The translations under genes and the position numbers were made by a program. Below the pieces are notes generated by a model. The model made no database searches, was not told the DNA's origin, and saw only the letters and a program-made list of their open reading frames with translations. Of a stretch of 64,000 nt of DNA, positions 26,521 to 35,634 are shown in pieces. This DNA is from Paenibacillus sp. JJ-223 (GTDB taxonomy: Bacteria > Bacillota > Bacilli > Paenibacillales > Paenibacillaceae). Location of the stretch: the NCBI RefSeq assembly GCF_927798175.1, contig NZ_CAKMMP010000021.1, positions 53,028 to 117,027 on the forward strand, written 5' to 3'. Position 1 is the stretch's first letter; each line of letters begins with the position of its first letter.

Positions 26521-28107
26521 ATGCGCTGGAGGAATCCATCCAGTCATTCGGATCTACATCAGGTTCCGTTCCCCGTCACCAGCGACGCGGGCTCGAACCT
26601 GCGAAAGGAAACTCGCCAGGCTTCCACGCTGCGCGCCCTGACCGCCGCAACGCTTGCAGCCGTACTGTTATCCGCCGACCTGCCTGCCGGGGCTGCTGCC
26701 GCTGCACCTGCACCAATCCCGCCTGCTATGCCGGCTCCCACATCCTCGGCTCCAAGCTCGGCGAATGAAGCAGCCGCGGCATCAACGGCCAGAGACAACC
26801 TGCATTACACCGCCGTCGAAGGGGCTCACTACCATTCCGTTGGCCTGCGCAGCGACGGCACCGTCTGGGCATGGGGACGCAACCTGTGGGGAGAACTCGG
26901 CGCGACGGGCAAGGTACGATATTATAATACGTACAGTCCCATCCGTATTCCCCGGTTGGAGAACATTATCGCCATTTCCGCTTCGGGCTCTTCTAACAAG
27001 GCTGCGCTTCGGGAGGATGGGAGCGTGTGGGAGTGGGGTGGAATTCAAGGCCTGACTCAAGTCGATCAGGTAAGCAATGTGAAGCAGATCTCAACTGGCG
27101 GTCACTATAACATGGCCCTGCGCGAAGACGGTACCGTGTATACATGGCAGATTGCATCATATGAGATCGAAGCCCAGAAAGCTCGAAAGCCAACAACCGT
27201 CAAAGGTCTTGCTAACATAACCTACATCGTAGCGGCTGAATCCACGGCCTATGCCGTCAAAAAAGATGGTACAGTGTGGCGTTGGGATGAACCAAGAACG
27301 CCGGGAACAGCGCCTTCCTCCCCTGTAAAAGTGAAAGGTCTATCCAACGTACGTTCCATAACCTATGGAGATGACAATCTCTACGCGATGGATACCAAGG
27401 GCAAGGCATGGCAAGTGAACGCTCAGGGCAAAGTCACCGCCTTTCATCCCGAATTGACACTGAGCCGCATTGATGCAAATGCCAGCTATGTATTATTGGC
27501 GACGACCTCTGGAGATGTCCATACTTACGGCTCTCGCACCGTTACGGGGAAACAAGGCAAAGTGAACGGCTTATCCAATATCGCCGACATTTCGGCAGGT
27601 ACGTATCATGCCCTTGCCTTGGATGCAGCAGGATCGATTTGGGGCTGGGGCGGCAACAAAAATCAGGAAGCCGGCGGACCTGCAACTTCACCAGGCGGGA
27701 TGACATACACTCCCATTCAAGCTCCCCTTGGCACTGATGTTTACATCAACGGCCAACTGCTGGAAGCACCCTATGCGACGGTTGCGACTGCAGCGACGGT
27801 CCAACTGCCCGCCAAAGCGGTTGCTGCCGCGTTGGGTGCTGCCTTCGCTGTCCATCGCAGCAACGATGGCTCCATCGATTATTATTCGCTTGTCCTTGGC
27901 GACGCCAAAGCCACGATCCGTCCGGGAGATACAGAGCTCCACGTGACGATTGACGGGAAAATCAAGGACAAAATCGTTCCTTTGCCGGAGCCCGTCGGCA
28001 GTTACTCCGGAGGAACCACATTGCCGTATGAAGCGCTGGAAGCGCTTGGTTTAACCGTTCATTGGGATGCACAGCGATATATACTGACCATTGACGATAC
28101 CCACTGA
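26521..28107 (+). CDS. Secreted RCC1-repeat protein with stalk domain
   Basis: A 528-residue exported protein. The start at 26521 is behind AAGG; an earlier in-frame ATG at 26365 would add 52 residues with no ribosome site. A long basic N-terminus precedes a signal sequence (ALTAATLAAVLLSADL). Residues ~85-395 hold RCC1-type repeats (VGLRSDGTVWAWG, ALREDGTVYTW, ALDAAGSIWGWG), a beta-propeller in known proteins. Residues ~410-528 are a copper-amine-oxidase-type stalk domain (VYINGQLLEAPYA, TTLPYEALEALGLTVHW). It is probably a surface adhesion or binding protein; the ligand is unknown. A shared terminator follows. Confidence 0.8.
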   Translation: MRWRNPSSHSDLHQVPFPVTSDAGSNLRKETRQASTLRALTAATLAAVLLSADLPAGAAAAAPAPIPPAMPAPTSSAPSSANEAAAASTARDNLHYTAVEGAHYHSVGLRSDGTVWAWGRNLWGELGATGKVRYYNTYSPIRIPRLENIIAISASGSSNKAALREDGSVWEWGGIQGLTQVDQVSNVKQISTGGHYNMALREDGTVYTWQIASYEIEAQKARKPTTVKGLANITYIVAAESTAYAVKKDGTVWRWDEPRTPGTAPSSPVKVKGLSNVRSITYGDDNLYAMDTKGKAWQVNAQGKVTAFHPELTLSRIDANASYVLLATTSGDVHTYGSRTVTGKQGKVNGLSNIADISAGTYHALALDAAGSIWGWGGNKNQEAGGPATSPGGMTYTPIQAPLGTDVYINGQLLEAPYATVATAATVQLPAKAVAAALGAAFAVHRSNDGSIDYYSLVLGDAKATIRPGDTELHVTIDGKIKDKIVPLPEPVGSYSGGTTLPYEALEALGLTVHWDAQRYILTIDDTH

Positions 28108-28125
28108 CGGTGCCGATCCACGCGA

Positions 28126-28183
28126 AAATCCCCTGTGAGGACGCTAGGCCGACATGGCTTTACGCGCCCCCCACAGGGGATTT
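28126..28183. terminator. Bidirectional terminator between two convergent genes
   Basis: AAATCCCCTGTG (28126-28137) pairs perfectly with CACAGGGGATTT (28172-28183). It lies between the RCC1 gene (plus) and the GH2 gene (minus). Confidence 0.7.
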
Positions 28184-28272
28184 GGTTTAGTTATGCTTCA
28201 CGAACCGTCCATGAGCATCCCGACCTGGTTTCGGGCCGTAAAAGGAAAGGATGGTTCGTCTTTTCATTCCAC

Positions 28273-31200
28273 TTATTTCTCGAATCGGAACCAGCCGAAA
28301 TCGAAGCTGCTGCCCGGCAGGAAGATGAACGTCACCTTCTGCACGCCCGTCACCTTCTCCAGCTCGAACACGCGCTCCTCATAGCCTGCGGATTGCGTGA
28401 ACTCGACCAATTGGTTCATCTGGCCGTCCGCTCCGGAGAAACGGATGTGAATCGTGTTTTTATCGATCGGCGAATGGCCGTGGATGACCAGCTTCGACGT
28501 GCCTTCCGCGCCAAAGTCCATCGCGTCGAACTCCAGCGAAACGTTGTTCCCGATGCCTTCGACGAAATCGCCCTGGATCGTGAACGTATCCCCATATAGA
28601 TGGTCGCAGGAAGCGGCCGTGTTTTGCTCGTACGCCCGGCTTTGCCGTTCGAAGGAGAATCCTTTGATATGGATTTTCTGCTTCAGCACAAAACAGATCG
28701 ACGTGATGCCCTGCAGACGTTTGTTCAGCTTATACGTCTCCTCTTGATACACGTTCCACTTCGTTTCTTTCTGGTACACGACATCGGCCAGCTGCTCGCT
28801 GCCTTCCTCGCCTGGCATGCCTTCCCAGATTTGCAGGAAATACTCCTCGCTCGACAGCGCAAAAATCGGAATCGTGATCGTATCCGAACCATAAGCGCCG
28901 AAATCGATGTTGCGGAAGCATACGTGCGTCTCGCCGTCACGGCTCGTCGCCACGCCGCGTTCGTTGCCGTTGCCGACTTCGCCCTTCGTATCGTCGTATA
29001 AACCGCCCGAGATAAAGCCGTACGGATCTTTATATGCCGTTCCTAGTCCCGCTGCTTTGAATTCCAGCTGGGAGATCAGCTTCGTTTTGTCTGTGCCGTT
29101 GCTGCTCGTTGCCCGCAGTCTGAACTCGCCGTCACCGAGGGCAAACACCTTCACTTCCAGTCCGTTCGCTTCGACTCGCGCAATGTTGGATTCAATGCCT
29201 GCATCGTTGACGACCGCCCACTCGATATCGCGGTAGGACGTGTTTTCCGGATACAGCTTCGCTTGGACCACCATCTCCTGCGTCGAAGGATCGAATTGTT
29301 GTCCGGCTTGGCTGATGATCTCGATTTTGCGCAAAGGAATTTCCCGGGCTGCGCCCGTAACGACAGGATACTCTTTGTTGCTCGTCAAAGTCGAAGCAGC
29401 CGCCGAGCGTTGTACATCGCCATCTGCTGCTATCGGCGCCGCAACTGCGGTGAATTCGGCCACGGCGCTCTCCAGTCCTTCGGATGTTACCTCGATGCGG
29501 ATCGGGCCTTCCTCGTTCGTCGCGCCGATGATCGCCATCAGCTTGCCGCTGAACAATCTGCGGCTGAGGCCCTTGTACTGGTCGTAATCCGTGCTGTCGC
29601 CGTTGTCCAGGCCGAGCAGGCGGCCAGCGCCGGTCACGTTCACGTTCACGCGGTTGTTCGCGTTCTGCACCGGATGGCCTGCGGCATCGTCCGCCCCGAT
29701 CTCGACGAAGATCAGGTCCTTGCCGTCTGCGGTCAACTCGGTTTTATCCGCTTGCAGCCGAATGCTGGCGGCATCCTTGAATGAGCGCTGTACGTCCGTC
29801 GCAATGACGTTGCCTTGCTCGTCATAAGCGATCGCTTTCAGTTCGCCTTCCTCGTAAGGCACTTTCCACCAGCCGACCAGTTGTTTGCCGTGCGCATGGT
29901 CGATATCGAACGTGCCGATGGACCGGCCGTTCAATTGCAGCTCGACCTTCGGCGCATTGCTTGCTACGCGTACGTCGATGATTTGCCCGGGGTTGAAGTC
30001 CCAATACGGGAGCAGATGAACCATCGGGCTTTTTTTGTAATCCGTCCAGGCGGACTGATAAATATAGTAGGAATCTTTCGGGAACGTTGCCGTGTCGAGC
30101 TGGCCGAAATACGAGTTTTTCGTATGGTACGGCGTCGGCTCCCCGATATAATCGAATCCGGTCCACAGGAACTGTCCAAGGGAATACGGCGTATCGCGTT
30201 CGGCCAAAATGCAGAACTCCGGCGATTTCGCCCCCCAGCTCGTCGTGCTGTTGCCAAGCGCGGAGCACTGCTCGTCATCGTCGGCAAGGATCGATTGCTC
30301 GAACGGGAAATGATAGATCCCGCGGCTCTGCACAACCGAGGCCGTTTCGCTGCCGTAAATGATCCAGTCCGGATGCTCGGCATGATGCTGGTCATAATAT
30401 TTCTCGGCATAGTTGTAGCCGGCCAGCTTCACGATATCGGCGCATTTCTGCGCGTTTTCCCATGGCATGTAGTTGGAACCGATCGTTACGCCCGCGTTCT
30501 GCTTCGGATCGAATTCCAGCACGTAATCCATCAGCATGCGCGTGACTTCCTGCCCGCGCTCGTCGGCATGCGTATCGTAGATTTCGTTACCGATGCTCCA
30601 CATCACCAAGCTTGGATGGTTACGGTCGCGAGTCACCCAGCTTTTCACGTCGGCATGCGCCCATTCCGGGAAAAATCTCGTATAGTCGTACGGCGTCTTC
30701 GCCCGTTCCCACATATCGAATGCCTCGGACACCACGAGCATGCCCGTCTCGTCCGCCAGATCCATGAACTCCTTGGCAGGCATGTTATGGGAGGTACGGA
30801 TCGCGTTGACGCCCATCTCCTGCAGCAGCTTGAATCTGCGGCGCAATGCCGTCAGGTTGAATGCCGCGCCCAGCGCGCCGAGATCGTGGTGCTCGCACAC
30901 GCCGTTCATTTTCATTTTGACGCCGTTCAGGCGGAAACCGTCGTTCGGGTCCATCGAAATTTCGCGGAAGCCGATGTTTTGCGTGATCGATTCGATCAAA
31001 TGGCCATCATTGCCGTTATCCGTCAAACGCAGCTCCGTCACGAGTTGATACAAGTTAGGCTGCTCCGTGCTCCACAGCTCGGGCTGCTCTACGGTCAGCT
31101 GCTGCTCATTTTTCCGTACTCCCGCCTCCCCGGCTTGAACGGAGATGGCTGCGCTGCTTGTCGCCACGACCTGTCCATCCCGCACAATCGTATGCGTCAG

Positions 31201-31725
31201 CTCCGCATCCTGATGCAGGTTCACGTCCGTGTCGACTTCGACGCGCCAGTCCTCTTCCTGTTTGCGGATCGAGACATAAATGCCGTGGCTCTCGACATGG
31301 TTGCGGTCACGCGTTTTCAACCAGACGTTGCGGTAAATGCCCGCACCGGAGTACCAGCGGCTGTTCGGGCTCTGATGAACGACTTTGACGACAATTTCGT
31401 TGTCGCCCTCCACAAGCGCCTCTGTGATTTCATGCTCAAACGCGGAATAACCGTATTTCCATTCGCCCACAAGCTGTCCGTTCACATATACGGAAGAATC
31501 CATATACACCCCGTCAAAGCAAAGCAGCAATTGCTTCCCTTCATCTTTGTGTTGGAACGTTTTGCGGTACCAGCCGATGCTGTCCTCATACAGATTTTGC
31601 GAATCGTAAATCAGCCAGTCGTGCGGAAGCTCTACCTGCTCGAACGCCAGTCCTGTCGGCTCCGTGACTGCCAAGCTGCTTTTGGCGAATTGCCATCCAT
31701 CATTAAAAAGGGTTCTTTGGTTCAT
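28273..31725 (-). CDS. Glycoside hydrolase family 2 (beta-galactosidase-like) with C-terminal sugar-binding modules
   Basis: An 1150-residue GH2 enzyme without signal peptide, so probably intracellular. Order: sugar-binding domain (residues 1-170, HDWLIYDSQNLYEDSIGWYRK), Ig-like domain (to ~280), TIM barrel (~285-590) with acid/base WSIGNEIYD near 378 and nucleophile FDYIGEPTPYH near 525. Then follow a DUF4982-like and Ig-like region and two tandem CBM6-like beta-sandwich repeats at about 910-1150, each with a pattern like F.AMDFGA.G....I. The substrate is a beta-linked sugar, probably galactoside. A catabolite-repression-like site lies upstream at 31755. The C-terminal duplication is unusual for an intracellular enzyme. 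Confidence 0.88.
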   Translation of the reverse strand: MNQRTLFNDGWQFAKSSLAVTEPTGLAFEQVELPHDWLIYDSQNLYEDSIGWYRKTFQHKDEGKQLLLCFDGVYMDSSVYVNGQLVGEWKYGYSAFEHEITEALVEGDNEIVVKVVHQSPNSRWYSGAGIYRNVWLKTRDRNHVESHGIYVSIRKQEEDWRVEVDTDVNLHQDAELTHTIVRDGQVVATSSAAISVQAGEAGVRKNEQQLTVEQPELWSTEQPNLYQLVTELRLTDNGNDGHLIESITQNIGFREISMDPNDGFRLNGVKMKMNGVCEHHDLGALGAAFNLTALRRRFKLLQEMGVNAIRTSHNMPAKEFMDLADETGMLVVSEAFDMWERAKTPYDYTRFFPEWAHADVKSWVTRDRNHPSLVMWSIGNEIYDTHADERGQEVTRMLMDYVLEFDPKQNAGVTIGSNYMPWENAQKCADIVKLAGYNYAEKYYDQHHAEHPDWIIYGSETASVVQSRGIYHFPFEQSILADDDEQCSALGNSTTSWGAKSPEFCILAERDTPYSLGQFLWTGFDYIGEPTPYHTKNSYFGQLDTATFPKDSYYIYQSAWTDYKKSPMVHLLPYWDFNPGQIIDVRVASNAPKVELQLNGRSIGTFDIDHAHGKQLVGWWKVPYEEGELKAIAYDEQGNVIATDVQRSFKDAASIRLQADKTELTADGKDLIFVEIGADDAAGHPVQNANNRVNVNVTGAGRLLGLDNGDSTDYDQYKGLSRRLFSGKLMAIIGATNEEGPIRIEVTSEGLESAVAEFTAVAAPIAADGDVQRSAAASTLTSNKEYPVVTGAAREIPLRKIEIISQAGQQFDPSTQEMVVQAKLYPENTSYRDIEWAVVNDAGIESNIARVEANGLEVKVFALGDGEFRLRATSSNGTDKTKLISQLEFKAAGLGTAYKDPYGFISGGLYDDTKGEVGNGNERGVATSRDGETHVCFRNIDFGAYGSDTITIPIFALSSEEYFLQIWEGMPGEEGSEQLADVVYQKETKWNVYQEETYKLNKRLQGITSICFVLKQKIHIKGFSFERQSRAYEQNTAASCDHLYGDTFTIQGDFVEGIGNNVSLEFDAMDFGAEGTSKLVIHGHSPIDKNTIHIRFSGADGQMNQLVEFTQSAGYEERVFELEKVTGVQKVTFIFLPGSSFDFGWFRFEK

Positions 31726-31754
31726 CGTGAATTCTCACTTCCCTGAAGTTGTTA

Positions 31755-31768
31755 TGGTTACGTTTACA
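31755..31768. promoter_or_regulatory. cre-like operator upstream of the GH2 gene
   Basis: The minus strand reads TGTAAACGTAACCA, which differs from the TGWAANCGNTNWCA consensus at two positions. It is about 30 bases before the GH2 start, consistent with CcpA or LacI-type repression. Confidence 0.4.
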
Positions 31769-32032
31769 TAAATATACTTTTACTGCACCGAGAATGAACC
31801 ATTCCATGTTCGGAAATCTTGCTGCTCGTACCGATTATACCACTAGAACGAACTTTGTAGGGTCAATAAACAAAGTTTTTTTGACAATAGTGCATTGAAT
31901 CACGAAAAGCTGTAAATCTCCCCTCCGCGATTGACTGAGGGGATGGCCGGCAGTAGAATAAAATCCTTAAACATGAAGCCGCACAGACACATGCACTTGG
32001 CCATGATTACAACAGATGCGAGGGATGAAACG

Positions 32033-32512
32033 ATGCACATACGCGAGATTGAAGAACAAGATAACCGGGCCATGGAGCAGATCATCAAACGTTCGCTGGA
32101 ATCCTTCGGATTGAACATCCCCGGAACCGCCTATTTTGACCCACAGCTTGGCAGCCTGGCACAATATTACGAACGAATCCCGCTGGCCAAATATTGGGTG
32201 CTCGTTACGGATCAGGGCGAGGTCACAGGCGGCGTCGGCATCGGCCCGTTCGGCCAAAATCCGGAAATTTGCGAACTGCAGAAGCTGTACCTCTCTCCTC
32301 AAGCCCAAGGCAAAGGGCTGTCCAAACAACTGATGAACGCTGCATTGGACTTTGCCGCAGCGCATTACCGTTACTGCTATCTGGAAACCTTCGACAAACT
32401 GGAGGCGGCGAACGCCCTGTACGTGAAGTACGGTTTCCGGCCATTGGAGCAAGGCTTGGAGGAGTCCGAGCATAATGCATGCGATGCCTGGTATATAAAA
32501 GAACTCACGTAA
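32033..32512 (+). CDS. GNAT family N-acetyltransferase
   Basis: A 159-residue GNAT enzyme. I start it at ATG 32033 (MHIREIEEQ), a typical GNAT start behind GAGGG; the longer frame from 31931 gives a non-GNAT extension. The acetyl-CoA binding motif A is QAQGKGLSKQLM, preceded by the beta4 strand ICELQKLYLSP, and followed by CYLETFDKLEAANALYVKYGF. It transfers an acetyl group from acetyl-CoA to an amine; the substrate is unknown. It is not in an operon. Confidence 0.85.
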   Translation: MHIREIEEQDNRAMEQIIKRSLESFGLNIPGTAYFDPQLGSLAQYYERIPLAKYWVLVTDQGEVTGGVGIGPFGQNPEICELQKLYLSPQAQGKGLSKQLMNAALDFAAAHYRYCYLETFDKLEAANALYVKYGFRPLEQGLEESEHNACDAWYIKELT

Positions 32513-32801
32513 ATGGAAAATCAGTGCTTTTTTCATATAAAGCGAAGATTTTGGGACTAATTTCATCATTCTGATCGGGAACGGATGTTCATAAATCAAT
32601 ATATTTGCCCAACCTTATACCTAATAATTCCGGTTTCCGCCCTCCTTCTCATCATTGCAAGGCATTCAGATTCGTATTTATACCGTAAACAAGGAAAATT
32701 TATGAAGGCGATTGGCAATCAATTCCTGTCATATTTTGTGATCTCATGTTAGTTTATGTAATAGAAAATAATCACATATATAGATAAGGGGAATTACAAT
32801 C

Positions 32802-33398
32802 GTGAAAAAATCTTGGTTGCTTTCTTTGATGATGAGCTTTGCTTTGCTGGGCGGCGCAGTGCTTCCAACAGGAGCTTCCGTTTCTGCGGCAAGCGACACT
32901 ACTCCTGTTTACTACGATGAGAACAGCGCAGTAACTGAGGATACCGCAGGGGAAGATACTTCTGCAGATGAACCTGAATTTACGGCGGACGAAGCCGACC
33001 TGCTCGACTATATCGATCAATTGGAAGCGGCTGCCGTATACGAGGAAAGAGCGTTCAATTCCTTCAAAGGCGGAATGACCATTACTTCGGCCAACCGCAA
33101 ATCCATTTTCCTCAAGTTGAACAATACGGCCATTCCTAACTATACCAAGTATGTGTCCAAGCTGAAATTGATTAAACCGAAGAACGCCGAGCTGCAAAAA
33201 ATCCATGCCAAACTGGTCAAAGGCAGCTACACGCAGCTTGAAGCATATCAGTTGTTCAAACAGTCCGTTTCCAAAACGAAAGTGAACAGCACCCAATTGA
33301 AACAAGGCAACGACAAATTGGCCGCAGGTGCCAAACTGATCGAGCAATCCAACCAGGAATTCATCAAATATGCCAACAAATTGGGATTCGATCTGTAA
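32802..33398 (+). CDS. Secreted helical protein of unknown function
   Basis: A 198-residue exported protein starting at GTG with AAGGGG upstream. The signal peptide ends near SVSAAS (residue ~30). An acidic, threonine-rich segment follows (residues 35-65), then a helical, lysine-rich C-terminal domain (residues 65-198). The composition suggests a surface or matrix protein. No family is recognised. The 289 bases upstream show only AT-rich sequence with likely promoter elements; a terminator follows at 33418. Confidence 0.65.
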   Translation: MKKSWLLSLMMSFALLGGAVLPTGASVSAASDTTPVYYDENSAVTEDTAGEDTSADEPEFTADEADLLDYIDQLEAAAVYEERAFNSFKGGMTITSANRKSIFLKLNNTAIPNYTKYVSKLKLIKPKNAELQKIHAKLVKGSYTQLEAYQLFKQSVSKTKVNSTQLKQGNDKLAAGAKLIEQSNQEFIKYANKLGFDL

Positions 33399-33417
33399 TC
33401 CATACAGGACTGAATGG

Positions 33418-33447
33418 AAAAACCCGTCTGCATGCAGGCGGGTTTTT
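33418..33447 (+). terminator. Rho-independent terminator
   Basis: AAAACCCGTCTGCA and TGCAGGCGGGTTTTT form a near-perfect hairpin with T-run. Confidence 0.85.
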
Positions 33448-33582
33448 CGTTGGCGTCGTTTCAACATGGAGCGAAATGAATGGCGCCATACAAAACAGCA
33501 AGAATGGTGCTGGGAGGAAACTGAAGCCCGTTATTTGTCACAGGTGTGCGTTACGCAAGCTTGAATTCTCTCAGGGTGAAAC

Positions 33583-33768
33583 TGTAACGAACCTCAGACA
33601 CGGTATCGGAGACCATTTTGCATGTTTGAAAATGTAATGAACCTGAGGCACGTTATTGGTTCAAAAACGTGCTTCTGCCGGCGATCTTCACCCGAATAAG
33701 ACTGCTCATGTTCGTTAGCCGGGGAATAGCCTCATACATGCCCGAATAAAGTGCGCTATGTTCGTTAG
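33583..33768. repeat. 186-bp palindromic intergenic repeat, copy 1
   Basis: Four related ~24-nt units: two forward at 33583-33606 and 33633-33656, then two inverted at 33696-33718 and 33746-33768. Starts are 50 bases apart within each pair, and 39-40 bases separate the pairs. The core is TAACGAACCTGAGACACGTT or close variants. The second copy at 49910-50095 has exactly the same spacing. It lies between convergent genes, in the 590-base gap 33399-33989 that also holds two terminators. Confidence 0.85.
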
Positions 33769-33813
33769 ATCATCGGCAGCTTGCTTTAACACGCTGCAGC
33801 CAGCTTCATCGCA

Positions 33814-33864
33814 CAAAAAAGAAGCGCTCCCGCCAATTGCAAACCCGTCGGCGGAAGTCGCTTC
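33814..33864 (-). terminator. Terminator of the SDR gene
   Basis: On the minus strand, GAAGCGACTTCCGCC pairs with GGCGGGAGCGCTTC and is followed by six T's. Confidence 0.75.
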
Positions 33865-33989
33865 GTTCTAACATACAGGTTATTCAATCATCCGTTATGC
33901 AGCCTGTTCAGTCACCAGCACCATGAGCTAATCCATCACCGGCACAGCCTGTGCGCATTTACGCGAAACAGCCCTTGCCCAACCAAAAC

Positions 33990-34748
33990 TTAATACGAAG
34001 TCCATCCTGCGTCCGCAGTGACCACGGTGCCGTTCACGAAGCTGGATTCGTCCGATCCGAGGAACAAAGCCACCTGCGCGATTTCTTCGCTCTTGCCCAA
34101 GCGCGGGTTGATGGCCATGCCGAGCTGCTGGCGGCCTCCGCCGAACGGGCTGAAGCTTTTCATCGAAGCGCTGATATTCGTTTCTACGCCGCCCGGTGCA
34201 ATCGCATTGCAGCGAATGCCTTGGGGAGCGTACATGTATCCCGTATTTTTCGTAAAACCGACCACCGCGTGTTTGGAAGCCGTATAAGCCGCGCCTGCAC
34301 GACCGCCAAACAGCCCGCCTGCGGATGCGACGTTAACGATCACTCCTTTTTGTTTCTCCAGGAAAATCGGCAGCACTTTGCGCGTTGCGCGCATTACGCT
34401 GGTTGTGTTGATCGCAAAGATGCGATCCCACAGCTCGTCGGTGATCTCCCCGGCTGGCTCCATGCCGTCCATGATGCCCGCATTGTTAACCAGAATGTCC
34501 ACCGTACCGTACGTGCTCACCGCGGTATCGATCAGCCTCTGGATGTCGTCTTCCTGCGCCACGTTGGCTACAACCACGATCGCTTCCCCGCCGCTCGCCT
34601 TGATATCGTCAACCACCGCTTGAGCAGTGCCTTCATTGATATCCGACACGACCACTTTGGCGCCTTCCTGCGCATACAATGTCGCAATCGCTTTGCCCAT
34701 GCCCGATCCTGCGCCAGTAACTACCGCTACTTTATGTTCAAGTCTCAT
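33990..34748 (-). CDS. Short-chain dehydrogenase/reductase
   Basis: A 252-residue classical SDR. It has the cofactor motif TGAGSGMG (residues 11-18), NNAG in the middle, a catalytic Ser in NVASAGG and YTASK (catalytic Tyr and Lys). The D in VVVSDINE suggests preference for NAD+. It oxidises or reduces an alcohol/carbonyl, substrate unknown. The ribosome site GGAGGAAG precedes the ATG. It is divergent from a TetR-type regulator at 34938, with a palindrome in between, so it is probably the regulator's target. A terminator follows. Confidence 0.9.
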   Translation of the reverse strand: MRLEHKVAVVTGAGSGMGKAIATLYAQEGAKVVVSDINEGTAQAVVDDIKASGGEAIVVVANVAQEDDIQRLIDTAVSTYGTVDILVNNAGIMDGMEPAGEITDELWDRIFAINTTSVMRATRKVLPIFLEKQKGVIVNVASAGGLFGGRAGAAYTASKHAVVGFTKNTGYMYAPQGIRCNAIAPGGVETNISASMKSFSPFGGGRQQLGMAINPRLGKSEEIAQVALFLGSDESSFVNGTVVTADAGWTSY

Positions 34749-34781
34749 ATGGATCTTCCTCCCTGTATTCGTTTACATAAA

Positions 34782-34805
34782 GTTAACAAACAAATGTTCA
34801 TTAAC
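34782..34805. promoter_or_regulatory. Operator-like inverted repeat and promoter between SDR and TetR genes
   Basis: GTTAA...TTAAC ends with a central AACAAATGTT nearly palindromic. It covers the probable -35 (TGTTCA, 34795-34800) of a promoter with -10 TATAAT at 34818-34823 leading to the regulator. Autoregulation by the TetR protein is inferred. Confidence 0.5.
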
Positions 34806-34937
34806 TCTTGTCTTTAGTATAATAAGTCATGGCTAAGCCATTCAATCAGTAAACGAGGGCCGGAATGTACGTTATCGAACATATGGTGCCCATATTGTAC
34901 TTTTTCGTCAAAAAAGCTGTTGAAAGGAGCATGCACT

Positions 34938-35516
34938 ATGTCTGATCTCCCGGCACAGGACCGCCGAATCAAAAAATCGAAGGCCGCCCTCAAGGACGCC
35001 TTGATCGCTCTGATGCAAAAGAAACCTTTCAAGGAAATTTCCATTACGGACATCGTGCAGCTCGCGGACCTGAATCGCGGTACCTTCTACAGACATTATC
35101 AATATAAAGAGGATCTGTTCAACGAGCTGATCGAGGATGTCGTTCAGGATCTGGTCACTTCCTTTCGCGAGCCGTATCGGGACAAAGATGCCTTTCAAGT
35201 CCATGCCATGCCGTCTTCGGCCATCACCATCTTTAAGCATGTTCACCAACATGCGCCCTTCTATACCCTTGTCGTGAAATCGGATGCTTCATCCCATTTT
35301 CAAGAGATGATCTGCAATGTGCTGCGCGATCTTGCCCTGCAGGATCTCAACGACATTTTCCCGGATCACATCAATCATGAACTGCTGGCCAGTTATCAGT
35401 CGCATGCCATCTTCGGCATGATCCTCGAATGGATTCGTCAGGATTTCAGGCACACGCCCGAATACATGGCAAACGAGCTGTTCAAAATTATACACATGAA
35501 GTCCCCTGAAGCTTAA
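34938..35516 (+). CDS. TetR/AcrR family regulator
   Basis: A 192-residue regulator. ATG 34938 (MSDLPAQ) follows AAAGGAG; the earlier start at 34920 would lie within the ribosome site. The N-terminal DNA-binding domain has the TetR pattern KAALKDALIALMQKKPF and ITDIVQLADLNRGTFYRHYQ. The C-terminal ~130 residues are the ligand-binding helical domain. It is divergent from the SDR gene, which it probably represses; the ligand is unknown. Confidence 0.87.
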   Translation: MSDLPAQDRRIKKSKAALKDALIALMQKKPFKEISITDIVQLADLNRGTFYRHYQYKEDLFNELIEDVVQDLVTSFREPYRDKDAFQVHAMPSSAITIFKHVHQHAPFYTLVVKSDASSHFQEMICNVLRDLALQDLNDIFPDHINHELLASYQSHAIFGMILEWIRQDFRHTPEYMANELFKIIHMKSPEA

Positions 35517-35557
35517 CCGTGCATTTCTTTCTTGCAGCTCCTCGAACTTGTTGTTAA

Positions 35558-35602
35558 GTCCAAAACAAAACGGTTGATGCAAAGTATGCTCTGCTCAACC
35601 GT
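35558..35602 (-). terminator. Terminator of the SH3 lipoprotein gene
   Basis: On the minus strand, ACGGTTGA...TCAACCGT is followed by TTTTGTTTT. Confidence 0.6.
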
Positions 35603-35634
35603 CTGTGGCATCTATGATATGTAATGTCGGATTC

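Noticed and set aside
29815..31746. A 643-codon open frame on the plus strand opposite the GH2 gene
   Set aside because: Composition and codon pattern are those of an antisense shadow of the well-supported GH2 gene, and no domain is recognisable.
33583..33768. A CRISPR array
   Set aside because: Only four units, two of them inverted, and units diverge more than CRISPR repeats; no cas genes are nearby.
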